From Nitrospina sp. (GTDB taxonomy: Bacteria > Nitrospinota > Nitrospinia > Nitrospinales > VA-1): DNA of 64,000 bases. Positions 17,527 to 25,905 of the stretch are shown here, piece by piece; position 1 is the first letter of the stretch; each line of letters begins with the position of its first letter. The stretch lies in NCBI GenBank assembly GCA_018673915.1, contig JABHBK010000034.1, positions 1 through 64,000 of the forward strand, given 5' to 3'. The position numbers were made by a program, and so were the translations under genes. The notes below the pieces were generated by a model. That model did not search any database. It worked only from the letters and a program-made list of their open reading frames with translations, and was not told the origin of the DNA.

Positions 17527-18786
17527 ATGAAAATTGATGTAATCATTGTTGGCATCATCGCCGCCTTGAGTGGTCTGTATGCCCTTTACAGTAGTTTTGG
17601 AGTTATCGGAGCTGGGGCCGGTCTTGCGGTCATGATCACTTATGCCCTCCTCCTCAAAGTTAGGCCCAAAAAGGTACAAGAGAAAACGTTTTTTCAAAAC
17701 GTCCGATTCAAGATCCCAGTAGTCATCGTTATAGCCGGAATTATTTGGGTCGTGGCGGGAAAATTCAATTTCCCCATATGGTGGCAGATTGAGTTTGTTT
17801 CTTTCGCCCTTGTGGGATTCTTTTTCTTCACCCTTCTGGATTGGAAAACACTCTCCCTAGAAAAATCAAGTTTCGATTGGATCAAGCGTCTATTGGCTAC
17901 TTATGCCCTCGCTTCGGGTATATTTATTGGCGTGACCGCGCAACTGCCACAATTTGATCCTGAGTATGAGCTTGCTAAGCTAAACAGACCCCCGGTTGTA
18001 TTAAGTGGTCTCGCTGGCCCTGAAGTCATCGCCGCCGGACGCGAAGTATTCGAAAATAATAAATGTTTCAACTGCCATAAAGTTTTTTGGGAAGGCAACT
18101 CAGACCGTGGCCCAAATTTGGGCACAAAGCAGATTGGTCTTTACTCCGAGGATTATATTAAAGATCAGATCCTCAACCCTCGAAGAAATCAAGCTCCAGG
18201 CTTTGAGGACCCAAAATCCAAAAAGGCCATGCCGACTTATTATGGCGATGACTTGAGTGAAGACGAGTTGTCCGCCCTGATATCTTATTTAAAAACAATG
18301 CGTGATCCCACTCATATGCCGGTTGAAGGCAAATTCCCCAATCAATGGACCTGGTGGGATGATAAAGATGTACTTGCTGAAGGCCAGCAGGTCTTTGAAG
18401 GTGTACATCCTGCAACAGAGGGACTCAGTTGCGCAGTCTGTCACGGCAAGGATGGTACGCCAATGATGACCGGCGCTCTTGATTTCAGAAATGAAAATAA
18501 TCCTGATACCAATAAAATTGAAGGCGATCATACGGACAAACTATTAAAAGATTGGCCGGATGACCTATGGTATCGCCGGGTTACCCGTGGTGTTCCCAAC
18601 ACGCCTATGGCTCCTTGGGGAATGATTTTCGAACATCTGTATCTCTGGAAGGCTGAAGCCTATGCCCGGACTTTCCATGATCCTCTGGACAAACGCACCG
18701 CCAAAAGGCCTGTGCCGCCTGTCCCCACCAAAGAAGAGGTAGAAAGCTGGAAAACGAAGGAGTTGTTCCTCGATCCGCTACTTTAG
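17527..18786 (+). CDS. membrane-anchored diheme cytochrome c
   Basis: A 419-residue protein with about five N-terminal transmembrane helices (residues ~5-145) followed by two class I-like cytochrome c domains that would face the periplasm. The heme-binding motifs are CFNCH (about residue 180) and CAVCH (about residue 302), with Met-containing segments downstream as possible axial ligands (MPTYYGDDLSEDEL and PMAPWGM). GGAGC precedes the start 23 bases after the bd-like gene, so the two form an operon, closed by a strong terminator at 18806. I infer that it passes electrons to or from the bd-like subunit, replacing the usual quinol-only input. Confidence 0.85.
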   Translation: MKIDVIIVGIIAALSGLYALYSSFGVIGAGAGLAVMITYALLLKVRPKKVQEKTFFQNVRFKIPVVIVIAGIIWVVAGKFNFPIWWQIEFVSFALVGFFFFTLLDWKTLSLEKSSFDWIKRLLATYALASGIFIGVTAQLPQFDPEYELAKLNRPPVVLSGLAGPEVIAAGREVFENNKCFNCHKVFWEGNSDRGPNLGTKQIGLYSEDYIKDQILNPRRNQAPGFEDPKSKKAMPTYYGDDLSEDELSALISYLKTMRDPTHMPVEGKFPNQWTWWDDKDVLAEGQQVFEGVHPATEGLSCAVCHGKDGTPMMTGALDFRNENNPDTNKIEGDHTDKLLKDWPDDLWYRRVTRGVPNTPMAPWGMIFEHLYLWKAEAYARTFHDPLDKRTAKRPVPPVPTKEEVESWKTKELFLDPLL

Positions 18787-18805
18787 AGAAATTTAAATTT
18801 TCATG

Positions 18806-18842
18806 AAGCCGGTCCCGTTTAACGGGGTCGGCTTTATTTTTG
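18806..18842 (+). terminator. intrinsic terminator of the bd-like/cytochrome c operon
   Basis: AAGCCGGTCCCG and CGGGGTCGGCTT form a 12-bp stem with two G-U pairs and a 5-base loop, followed by TTATTTTT. Confidence 0.8.
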
Positions 18843-18847
18843 CCTGT

Positions 18848-18877
18848 TCGACAAAATCAAGACAAGTTTGATAGAAT
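18848..18877 (+). promoter_or_regulatory. putative sigma70 promoter of the LRR gene
   Basis: TCGACA (18848-18853), 18-base spacer, TAGAAT (18872-18877), about 38 bases before ATG 18916. Confidence 0.4.
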
Positions 18878-18915
18878 GGATGCCTTGAAATGTTTATGAT
18901 CCTTCGGAGATTGAA

Positions 18916-19395
18916 ATGAGTAAAATTGATGACTTGGTAAAAGAAAACCTGCTAGAAGACGGCACTATCCTGCATCTTCGTGATAAATACATAGGCATAC
19001 GTGGTTGCATGGAACTTGCCACAAAAGAAGCCTTAAAAACTGTAACGCAACTTATTCTCCCAGGAAACCAGATTGCGGATGAAGGTTTGGAGGCACTGGC
19101 TGATTCTCCCTACTTAACCAATTTGGAAGCTCTCAATATCAATCACAATGATATTGGCGATGATGGAGCGGTCTCCCTGGCCAACTCAGAAAACTTACCC
19201 AGATTGAAAGAAGTTTCCATGTTCGGTAATGTTGTAGGAGATGTAGGGGCTCAAGCTTTCGCTAATTCTTCCCAAAGTAAAAAATACCTCAAACTGGATC
19301 TTTATAAAAACCAGTATACAGACATCGGTTATAAAGCTCTCACGGAATCAGAGAACCTGAAAAACTGCGAAGAACTGGAAGTCTATAGGGATTAA
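18916..19395 (+). CDS. leucine-rich-repeat protein
   Basis: A 159-residue cytoplasmic protein (no signal peptide) made of about four ribonuclease-inhibitor-type leucine-rich repeats of 26-28 residues: LTQLILPGNQIADEGLEAL, LEALNINHNDIGDDGAVSL, LKEVSMFGNVVGDVGAQAF and LDLYKNQYTDIGYKAL. This type mediates protein binding; no enzymatic domain is present and the partner is unknown. Repeats follow the LxxLxLxxNxIxDxG pattern closely. It has its own promoter and a hairpin after the stop codon. Confidence 0.82.
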   Translation: MSKIDDLVKENLLEDGTILHLRDKYIGIRGCMELATKEALKTVTQLILPGNQIADEGLEALADSPYLTNLEALNINHNDIGDDGAVSLANSENLPRLKEVSMFGNVVGDVGAQAFANSSQSKKYLKLDLYKNQYTDIGYKALTESENLKNCEELEVYRD

Positions 19396-19402
19396 CAATA
19401 TC

Positions 19403-19425
19403 CCGGCCACAGGAGGTGTGGTCGG
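19403..19425 (+). terminator. G-C-rich hairpin after the LRR gene
   Basis: CCGGCCACA and TGTGGTCGG pair (one G-U) around a GGAGG loop. No T-run follows, so this is a possible Rho-dependent or weak terminator. Confidence 0.35.
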
Positions 19426-19495
19426 CTAGCGATCCGGCTATTTTGCCATCATACCAAGGCGTACAATAACCTCACACGGGAATGCAAATCTGCAT

Positions 19496-19780
19496 TCATC
19501 CTTTTTCAGCCCATTGAGCAACATCGTAAGTCTTAACCTGTAAAGCATGGATAAGCTTAGGGGTGCCCGTCATCTCTACATCGAGAGCTTTATGGACCAG
19601 TCGAATTCGTTCCATAATATTGGCATTTTCAAATTGGGGCGAAACGACCACTATTGAATAATGCCCACCACCTCCAGCCGCTTTATGCCCGCGATGCAAG
19701 TGGCTCTCATCAATAATTTCTACATGTTCCGCAGAGATTTTCTCTCTGAGGTTTTGATTTATAATTTCAACAGTATCCAT
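19496..19780 (-). CDS. bolA: BolA-family protein
   Basis: A 94-residue BolA-fold protein with the family motifs LREKISAEHVEIIDES, HLHRGH, GGGHYSIVVVSPQF and RIRLVHKAL. BolA proteins partner with monothiol glutaredoxins to bind [2Fe-2S] clusters and affect iron-sulfur trafficking or cell shape; the conserved His residues are present. No glutaredoxin is adjacent. It lies 30 bases after a small zinc-ribbon gene on the same strand, probably one transcript. Confidence 0.9.
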   Translation of the reverse strand: MDTVEIINQNLREKISAEHVEIIDESHLHRGHKAAGGGGHYSIVVVSPQFENANIMERIRLVHKALDVEMTGTPKLIHALQVKTYDVAQWAEKG

Positions 19781-19810
19781 AAATTTTTCAAGGGGGTTTA
19801 TAGGTTAATT

Positions 19811-20026
19811 TTATTCAGTAGGTTTGGGACGAAATCCCACATCCGGAAAATCTTTAAACTGGTTGAGATTATCCTGAAACTTCTGGAAAGCCACATTTTC
19901 TTGTTCGTCCATCAGCTTAGCCCGGCAACGTGCACAAACAGGTATTTTCCCAGAATTATAACCTCTAATTCTGTTTTTGACTCCGCATTGAGGGCAAGGT
20001 ATGATGGCTAAATCAGGATCACTCAT
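19811..20026 (-). CDS. small zinc-ribbon protein
   Basis: A 71-residue protein. Two CxxC pairs, CPQCGVKNR near the N-terminus and CARCRAKL about 20 residues later, form a zinc ribbon like the one at the N-terminus of thioredoxin 2 (TrxC), but no thioredoxin domain follows. The C-terminal half is polar. It is probably cotranscribed with bolA downstream. The function is unknown; the thiol or metal link to BolA is only suggestive. Confidence 0.65.
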   Translation of the reverse strand: MSDPDLAIIPCPQCGVKNRIRGYNSGKIPVCARCRAKLMDEQENVAFQKFQDNLNQFKDFPDVGFRPKPTE

Positions 20027-20084
20027 TACTTATCATAACAAACTGACAGCTTAAGTTAAAATAGTTCTTAAAATATTCGATAAA

Positions 20085-20354
20085 ATGTTTATATTTAGAC
20101 AGATCGGCCAAAACCAGAAAGTTCCTTTCACCACCAAATTGGCCTTGGTATTCTGGATCATTCTGAGTTTGGCTATATTGTCCTTTTTTGCTTTCAGTAT
20201 TTTCTTAATTGCCTTAATGGTTGGCGTAGTATTATTTGCAACCAACCTGTTTCAGAAAAATAAAAGCTCCATACCCAAATCCCCCTCAGGTTTTCAAACC
20301 CGAACCTATTCTTCGCCCCCTAACACCAAGAATGATGACGTAATAGATATTTGA
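20085..20354 (+). CDS. small membrane protein of unknown function
   Basis: 89 residues. A basic amphipathic start (MFIFRQIGQNQKVPFTTK) is followed by one long or two short hydrophobic helices (LALVFWIILSLAILSFFAF and IFLIALMVGVVLFA), then a Ser/Pro-rich polar tail. No family is recognised. It is divergent from the zinc-ribbon gene, with 58 bases between starts. Confidence 0.55.
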   Translation: MFIFRQIGQNQKVPFTTKLALVFWIILSLAILSFFAFSIFLIALMVGVVLFATNLFQKNKSSIPKSPSGFQTRTYSSPPNTKNDDVIDI

Positions 20355-20405
20355 ACTCCATTTTCTATTTCAAATGAAATTCTCCAAGGACATCACCTTA
20401 TTTTT

Positions 20406-20460
20406 TATAGGTCCCACTGAGTTGCCCTGCCAGACCTATAGTCCTTGCTTTATAGGCAGG
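20406..20460 (+). promoter_or_regulatory. switch-like leader with mutually exclusive hairpins before the CotH gene
   Basis: TATAGGTC (20406-20413) can pair perfectly with GACCTATA (20433-20440). The same CCTATA (20435-20440) can instead pair with TATAGG (20451-20456), extended by CCTG (20426-20429) with CAGG (20457-20460). The second structure traps the GCAGGA ribosome site of the gene starting at 20471. The two stems exclude each other, as in sequestor/antisequestor riboswitches or thermosensors. No known class was recognised. Confidence 0.45.
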
Positions 20461-20470
20461 AAAATTATCC

Positions 20471-23131
20471 ATGAATAAAAATATGAAAAAGAACCTATTT
20501 GTCTATGCGGCTATATTGCCCATATTTGTGGCTTGTATGGCATATTTTTTACCTATGGATAAACAATTTTTAAAAGATTTATACCGCAATTTTTATAATA
20601 GCAATCACGATTCAGCTATGAGTCTGGATTTAGGATTTTCACATCTTCGCAATGTATCCCTGGACGAAAGTAACTGGACTGTGTGGGGGAATATTAGTGG
20701 CTTGCTTTTAAAGACACCTAAAATAATATTTGAAAAATTTCGCGGTTTTCCTTCACGACCCACCATAAACACATTACATATCGCTATTAAATTTCGAAGT
20801 TACCAACAGTTGCTCAATGATCGTGAGCAAGCCATGGAAAAGGGTATTCTCCAAAACCCAAAAAAATTAAAGGCCAAAATATTTTTTAACGGAAAACAAT
20901 ATAAAACAGAGCTTCGCTTAAAAGGCGATAAATCGGAGCATTGGAGAAGCGAACACCGGATGAGTTTGCGTGTAGCCCTCAAGGGGAATAAAAACATTCT
21001 AGGCTTTAAAAAGTTTTCATTACATAAAATGGAAGCCAGGCAATTCCCATTTGACCATGTTTTTCAGTCGACAATAAGACGCCTCGGAAATTTATCGTCG
21101 GTACATAAATATGTGCGTGTTGTTATTAATGGGGTGAGTTGGGGAATTATGAATATAGAAGAACATATGTCAAAAGAGCTTCTCGAAAAACAAGGAAGAA
21201 AAGATTCAATAATCATGAAATTTGGGAATGAAAAAATATGGACCCTTGGACAACGTTCTTACCCGCATTACAGATTGTCTGACTCAAAACTTAATATAAA
21301 ATTATATTCTCAGAACAAATATTTAAAAAATAGAATTTTTAGAGAATGGTTTACATATGTTTCAGAAAAAAGACTCAATAAAGAAAATGATGAGTTATAT
21401 AGTTTTGACCATTATGCTATGGCATTAATTTTAGCTAAAGTCTGGAATAACACCCATACATTAAAGCCATCCAATGCACGACATTATTTCAACCCCTACC
21501 TGTTGAAACTAGAACCCATAACAGCAGACCAAGGTCACTATGCGCTAATTCGAGAAGACGACAAAACAGCCAAAACCCAAGATGAACCAAGTCAATTTAA
21601 TCCTATAAAATTTATTATAGAAGACATATATCAACATATAACAGAGACCGATAAATATAAGAAAAATTTTAACGCAAATTTCCTTTCCGTAGTGAATGCA
21701 CTAAAGAATATTGAGGATGAGTTTAGCATTGCTCAAATTTATTTCCCCATTAACAAGAAAATTATTCCTGACATCCTAAGCGTTAATAAAAGGATACTCT
21801 CTGAAACTTCAGATAGTGCAATCTCCAAAATAATACCCGAAGCTAAGGAAATCGATAAATTACAAATTATTAATCGACTACCAACCGACTTGCAAGCCAA
21901 GGAATTTTCACAACATTTACTTATTAGACATTATGAAGATGGAGAATTAAAAATTTTCAACTTGTTGCCTGACACTGTGAATCTCAAAAGTTTAATACTT
22001 GATGAGACCACAGAGCTGAATCTTGATGTGGCAGTTCCCGGTTTCTTGCCTGGAAATTACAAGCCATTTATTTATCAAACTAAATTACGGGGAATTTACG
22101 ACAATAGAATTATTTCAAAAACTGAATATAAAGGAAATGATCTAAGTCTCGCAATTGGCCCAACGTTTCTCAAGGGTTTACGAAATCCATTGTTACCTAC
22201 CAAAGTTAAAAACAACCGGGAGTATTTGAAAGAAACAGATGAAAACGTATGGCTCATACGTAGTGGAATATGGAATATTGATGAACCGATTGTTATTCAT
22301 GGGGACCTTACCATTGAAAAAGGGGCAGAGCTTTACTTCACTCAAGATTCCTACCTGATTGTTATAGGCTCCATTCAGGCAAAAGGCACGCTCGATTCAA
22401 AAATAGTTTTTGCTCCTCAGAATAAGAGCTGGAAAGGGATATATGTAATTGGTGATGGAGATAAATCCTCTGAACTAAAGAACGTAATAGTTAAATCTAC
22501 GTCTGGCCTTAAACATGGCATGCTCAATTTGTCCGGAGGTGTAACTTTTTATCATGCCAATGTAGAAATTGAAGGTGCGCACTTTGAAAAGACTCTTGCA
22601 GAGGATGCATTAAATATTGTTAAGTCTAACTTTTCATTAAATGATATTCGATTTCATGGAACCAGTTCGGATGCTTTGGATAGCGATTTTTCTAGTGGAA
22701 AAATTGTTAATTCTGTCTTCAATGATATTGGAGGAGATGCTCTGGATTTTTCGGGCTCACGTTGTACCATTAAAAACGTAGAAATATTCAATGTCCAGGA
22801 CAAAGCTTTTTCAGTAGGTGAAGTGAGCACTATTACAATAGAGAAAGCACAAATAAACAAAATTGGTATTGGTATCGCCTCTAAGGATGGAAGTAGTGCT
22901 ACAATTTCTAACTCCAAAATAGAAAACTACACACTTCATGCTGCAATGACTTATAACAAAAAAGGATTTTATGAGGGTCAACCACGCATAGAATTATATG
23001 AAACTGAGGTAGATGGCGATCATCCCTTTGCTAAACAAGAACAAACAAGTTTACTGGTTAATGGGGTTGAATTTCCCGCAGGCAATATAGATGTTCAAGC
23101 GTTATATCAATCAGAAAAAATTCAAAATTAA
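20471..23131 (+). CDS. CotH-like kinase-fold protein with C-terminal beta-helix
   Basis: An 886-residue protein. Residues ~7-27 are a hydrophobic signal/anchor. Residues ~110-420 resemble the CotH family (KAKIFFNGKQYKTELRLKGD, NGVSWGIMNIEEHMSKEL and a later ITADQGHY), the spore-coat-type secretory protein kinase fold found also outside spore formers. Residues ~590-840 are a right-handed parallel beta-helix with repeated short strands (ENVWLIRSGIWNIDEP, GGDALDFSGS, TISNSKIENY). The combination suggests an extracytoplasmic surface or matrix protein that phosphorylates or binds partners, but no substrate can be named. It is locally AT-rich. The leader upstream may control translation. Confidence 0.75.
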   Translation: MNKNMKKNLFVYAAILPIFVACMAYFLPMDKQFLKDLYRNFYNSNHDSAMSLDLGFSHLRNVSLDESNWTVWGNISGLLLKTPKIIFEKFRGFPSRPTINTLHIAIKFRSYQQLLNDREQAMEKGILQNPKKLKAKIFFNGKQYKTELRLKGDKSEHWRSEHRMSLRVALKGNKNILGFKKFSLHKMEARQFPFDHVFQSTIRRLGNLSSVHKYVRVVINGVSWGIMNIEEHMSKELLEKQGRKDSIIMKFGNEKIWTLGQRSYPHYRLSDSKLNIKLYSQNKYLKNRIFREWFTYVSEKRLNKENDELYSFDHYAMALILAKVWNNTHTLKPSNARHYFNPYLLKLEPITADQGHYALIREDDKTAKTQDEPSQFNPIKFIIEDIYQHITETDKYKKNFNANFLSVVNALKNIEDEFSIAQIYFPINKKIIPDILSVNKRILSETSDSAISKIIPEAKEIDKLQIINRLPTDLQAKEFSQHLLIRHYEDGELKIFNLLPDTVNLKSLILDETTELNLDVAVPGFLPGNYKPFIYQTKLRGIYDNRIISKTEYKGNDLSLAIGPTFLKGLRNPLLPTKVKNNREYLKETDENVWLIRSGIWNIDEPIVIHGDLTIEKGAELYFTQDSYLIVIGSIQAKGTLDSKIVFAPQNKSWKGIYVIGDGDKSSELKNVIVKSTSGLKHGMLNLSGGVTFYHANVEIEGAHFEKTLAEDALNIVKSNFSLNDIRFHGTSSDALDSDFSSGKIVNSVFNDIGGDALDFSGSRCTIKNVEIFNVQDKAFSVGEVSTITIEKAQINKIGIGIASKDGSSATISNSKIENYTLHAAMTYNKKGFYEGQPRIELYETEVDGDHPFAKQEQTSLLVNGVEFPAGNIDVQALYQSEKIQN

Positions 23132-23173
23132 AAAATACTCATGAAACTGAAGTGAGGATTTCGTCGGAAAAGT

Positions 23174-24574
23174 TTATTTTCTGGGCTTTTTATAAATATG
23201 GGTGGCCTTGCCATAGAATGCTTCAGCCGACTCCATAATCGTCTCAGAAAGCGTAGGGTGAGGATGAATGGATTGCGCTAAATCTTTTGCTTTTAAACCA
23301 TGATCTACTGCCAAGACCCCCTCCCCTATTAATTCGCCCGCTCCTACCCCTGATATTCCCACACCCAGAATTTCCTCTGTATCCGGATCAAGTATCAGTT
23401 TGGTAACACCCTCTTGTCTACCAAGCGTCTGGGCTCTTCCCGATGCACCCCATGGGAACTTGGCCACTTGAATTTTTCTGTTGCTGTTTTTTGCTTCGGT
23501 TTCCGTTAATCCGCACCAGGCTATTTCAGGATCGGTAAAAACCACAGCCGGAACACAATGCTTTTTTTGACTGCAGTTCTCTCCAGCCAGAACTTCGACA
23601 ACTGCTTTTCCTTCTGCTGAAGCTTTATGAGCCAGCATGGCACCTCCAATTACATCACCAATCGCAAATATGGAGGGCTCAGCGGTTTGAAATTGTTTAT
23701 CCACAATAATAAAGCCCTTTTCATCTGTTTTAATTTTTGTGGTTTCCAAACCAATATCAGTCGTATTGGGTTTTCTACCTACCGCTATCAGGACTCTGTC
23801 ATAATGATTAGGAATTAAATTCTCAGGCCCATCAAATTGAACCGATACCTGATTTTGACTTAATTTACAAGAGACTACTTGGGTGTTTAAATATATATCC
23901 TTAAACTTTGTTTTAAGTCTGGATAATAATACTCGAACAAGATCACGGTCTACCCCTGGTAACAGTTCACGGGTCATTTCAACCACTGTCACACGGCTAC
24001 CTAACGAAGCATATACCGTTCCCATTTCCAACCCAATATATCCTCCGCCAACAATCAATAAGTTTTCCGGAATTTCCTCCAACTCCAGCGCAGTGGTTGA
24101 GGTCAAAAGTCGCTTGCCAATATTAGAAAACAATGGGGGGCATACTGGCTGAGATCCGGTAGCAAGAATACAATAATCAAACCCTATCTTGTCCTTATCG
24201 TTGAGCATCAGACTGTGACTGTCTAAAAGCCTGGCCCTCCCCTGCACAAATTCTACCCCCCGTTGTTTGCAGAGCGAAACAAGCCCATTGGCCATTTTGT
24301 TGATGACTTCACTATTCCAATCACGAATTCGATTCAGATCAATTTCTGGAGGTTGGAATTTCACCCCAAACGCTTCCGCATCACGGGTTTCCTCAATCAA
24401 TTTGGAAAGATGGAGCAATGATTTAGATGGAATGCATCCCTTATGTAGGCACACGCCCCCGGGTTTGGGGTTTTCATCAACCAGAGTAACCTTCATTCCC
24501 AGATCGGCAGCTAAAAAAGCGGCTGTATACCCTCCCGGGCCGCCACCAAGAACAACAACTCTTTTTTTATCCAT
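23174..24574 (-). CDS. lpdA: dihydrolipoamide dehydrogenase (E3)
   Basis: FAD enzyme that reoxidises dihydrolipoamide for 2-oxoacid dehydrogenases or the glycine cleavage system. 466 residues, normal length. It shows the FAD dinucleotide fold VVLGGGPGGYTAAFLAADLG, the redox disulfide GGVCLHKGCIPSK (C42/C47), the NAD motif GGGYIGLEMGTVYASLGSRV, AIGDVIGGAMLAHKA, and the C-terminal catalytic HPHPTLSE. No E1, E2 or glycine cleavage gene is beside it. It follows the unknown 24604 gene by 29 bases in a MOSC-unknown-lpd run. Confidence 0.95.
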   Translation of the reverse strand: MDKKRVVVLGGGPGGYTAAFLAADLGMKVTLVDENPKPGGVCLHKGCIPSKSLLHLSKLIEETRDAEAFGVKFQPPEIDLNRIRDWNSEVINKMANGLVSLCKQRGVEFVQGRARLLDSHSLMLNDKDKIGFDYCILATGSQPVCPPLFSNIGKRLLTSTTALELEEIPENLLIVGGGYIGLEMGTVYASLGSRVTVVEMTRELLPGVDRDLVRVLLSRLKTKFKDIYLNTQVVSCKLSQNQVSVQFDGPENLIPNHYDRVLIAVGRKPNTTDIGLETTKIKTDEKGFIIVDKQFQTAEPSIFAIGDVIGGAMLAHKASAEGKAVVEVLAGENCSQKKHCVPAVVFTDPEIAWCGLTETEAKNSNRKIQVAKFPWGASGRAQTLGRQEGVTKLILDPDTEEILGVGISGVGAGELIGEGVLAVDHGLKAKDLAQSIHPHPTLSETIMESAEAFYGKATHIYKKPRK

Positions 24575-24603
24575 AGAATTAAACTCTTATAATCAGGCTA
24601 GAA

Positions 24604-25191
24604 CTAGCGGTGCCTTTTGCGGCTCAATTGTTCCCAAACTCTTGGCTCTGCTTTAGTGTTCATTTTACCAAACATATAATGAAAAAGTTTTTTCGCGTCC
24701 TGTTTGCTAACATTTTCACCAACTAGTCGCGAGACAATGGACTCTTCAATTTGTAAAAATGGTTGCAATTGTTTACCCACTTTTTTAACGATCTGAAGAT
24801 TACTAAGATCAGAAGCGGGTTTATTATTTTTTGAGGGCTCCCCATGCCTTTTTGTAGAGCCTTTACCCAAGAGTTTTGACTTAGCATCAATAGTTTTTTC
24901 AGATAAATTTTTAAAACCAATAAAATAAGGCAGGGCGAATCCTGAGTCCAAGTCACACAATGATTCAAGATTGTTTTGAACAACTGCAATTAGATTTTCA
25001 GAATGAACCTGAGAATTACAGGTTTTCCATTCCCAAAATTTATCATCAACCAGCGTCAAAACTTTAAGGTCCATAAGATGTCTTAAAAATAACTCGACAA
25101 TATCCTCACTCAAATCATCGGGTACAATGAATTCCACAAAAAAACTTATCCATTCATCCATGCTCATCCTGCCTGAATAAACCTTTTTCAT
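24604..25191 (-). CDS. conserved-looking protein of unknown function
   Basis: A 195-residue cytoplasmic protein that I do not recognise. The N-terminal ~70 residues look like a helical bundle or winged helix (MSMDEWISFFVEFIVPDDLS, VELFLRHLMDLKVLTLVDD). A lysine-rich linker (KRHGEPSKNNKPAS) leads to a second helical part (QIVKKVGKQLQPFLQIEES, LVGENVSKQDAKKLFHYMF). The terminus is basic. It lies 4 bases from the MOSC gene and 29 from lpd, so it belongs to the same transcript. Confidence 0.6.
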   Translation of the reverse strand: MKKVYSGRMSMDEWISFFVEFIVPDDLSEDIVELFLRHLMDLKVLTLVDDKFWEWKTCNSQVHSENLIAVVQNNLESLCDLDSGFALPYFIGFKNLSEKTIDAKSKLLGKGSTKRHGEPSKNNKPASDLSNLQIVKKVGKQLQPFLQIEESIVSRLVGENVSKQDAKKLFHYMFGKMNTKAEPRVWEQLSRKRHR

Positions 25192-25195
25192 CGGC

Positions 25196-25855
25196 TCATC
25201 CTTTATCCTGCAGTATTCGATCCAAGCGTTTTTGAATCATTATTCTCCATGAATTTGATAAGGCCGGAAGAGAGATTAAGTCTTCCATATTTTGGACATT
25301 CATTCCCCCTTTTCGTAAGAGAGCATTTGCATTTTCAATAGAAAACCCATTAGCGTCTTTATGAATTAATTTTAGGGTGCTTCCAGATTCCACCAAGCCT
25401 GCTTTAAGCACCCTTAGATAATATCCGCTAAAACCGGTTTTTTTTATACTGCAGGCCATACTTTGATCATTAAACACCTTATTCAATTTATGACATGGTT
25501 GGCGGGGTTGAGAGATTTGAACCTGAGCGGACCCGACCTCGAAAATATCACCAATATTAACATCCGTTTCAAGCATTCCTTCCACGCTTAAATTTTCTCC
25601 CAAAGAACCTGATTCAAGTTTCCGGTTTAGTTTTTCATTCCAATAGGACAAATGTTCAACGCAGTAGACACATAAAGCTAAATCTTCCCCGCCATGGATT
25701 TTGGTATCACCCACACCATCTCCTTTTAAACCCAAATGATCCAAGAAGATTGGACCTGAGACAGGAGTTTTAAAAATGCCTGACTTGTATTTTTTTGGAC
25801 CACCATCAAGGGAAACAAGGCTGGGACTGGCAATATTGATGGAAATAATCTTCAA
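25196..25855 (-). CDS. MOSC-domain protein, YiiM type
   Basis: A 219-residue MOSC protein, first gene of the MOSC-unknown-lpd run. It has HGGEDLALCVYCVEHL and LGENLSVEG typical of the domain and the conserved cysteine in QPRQPCHKL, thought to bind molybdenum or sulfur. YiiM-type MOSC proteins reduce N-hydroxylated bases with a Moco cofactor in Escherichia coli; whether this one does is inferred from similarity. A 3-alpha C-terminal tail (ENANALLRKGGMN) typical of YiiM is present. Confidence 0.88.
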   Translation of the reverse strand: MKIISINIASPSLVSLDGGPKKYKSGIFKTPVSGPIFLDHLGLKGDGVGDTKIHGGEDLALCVYCVEHLSYWNEKLNRKLESGSLGENLSVEGMLETDVNIGDIFEVGSAQVQISQPRQPCHKLNKVFNDQSMACSIKKTGFSGYYLRVLKAGLVESGSTLKLIHKDANGFSIENANALLRKGGMNVQNMEDLISLPALSNSWRIMIQKRLDRILQDKG

Positions 25856-25905
25856 GTAAAAATCTCCAAAACTTTACATCTAAGGTATTAAACACAGGTC
25901 AAAGA

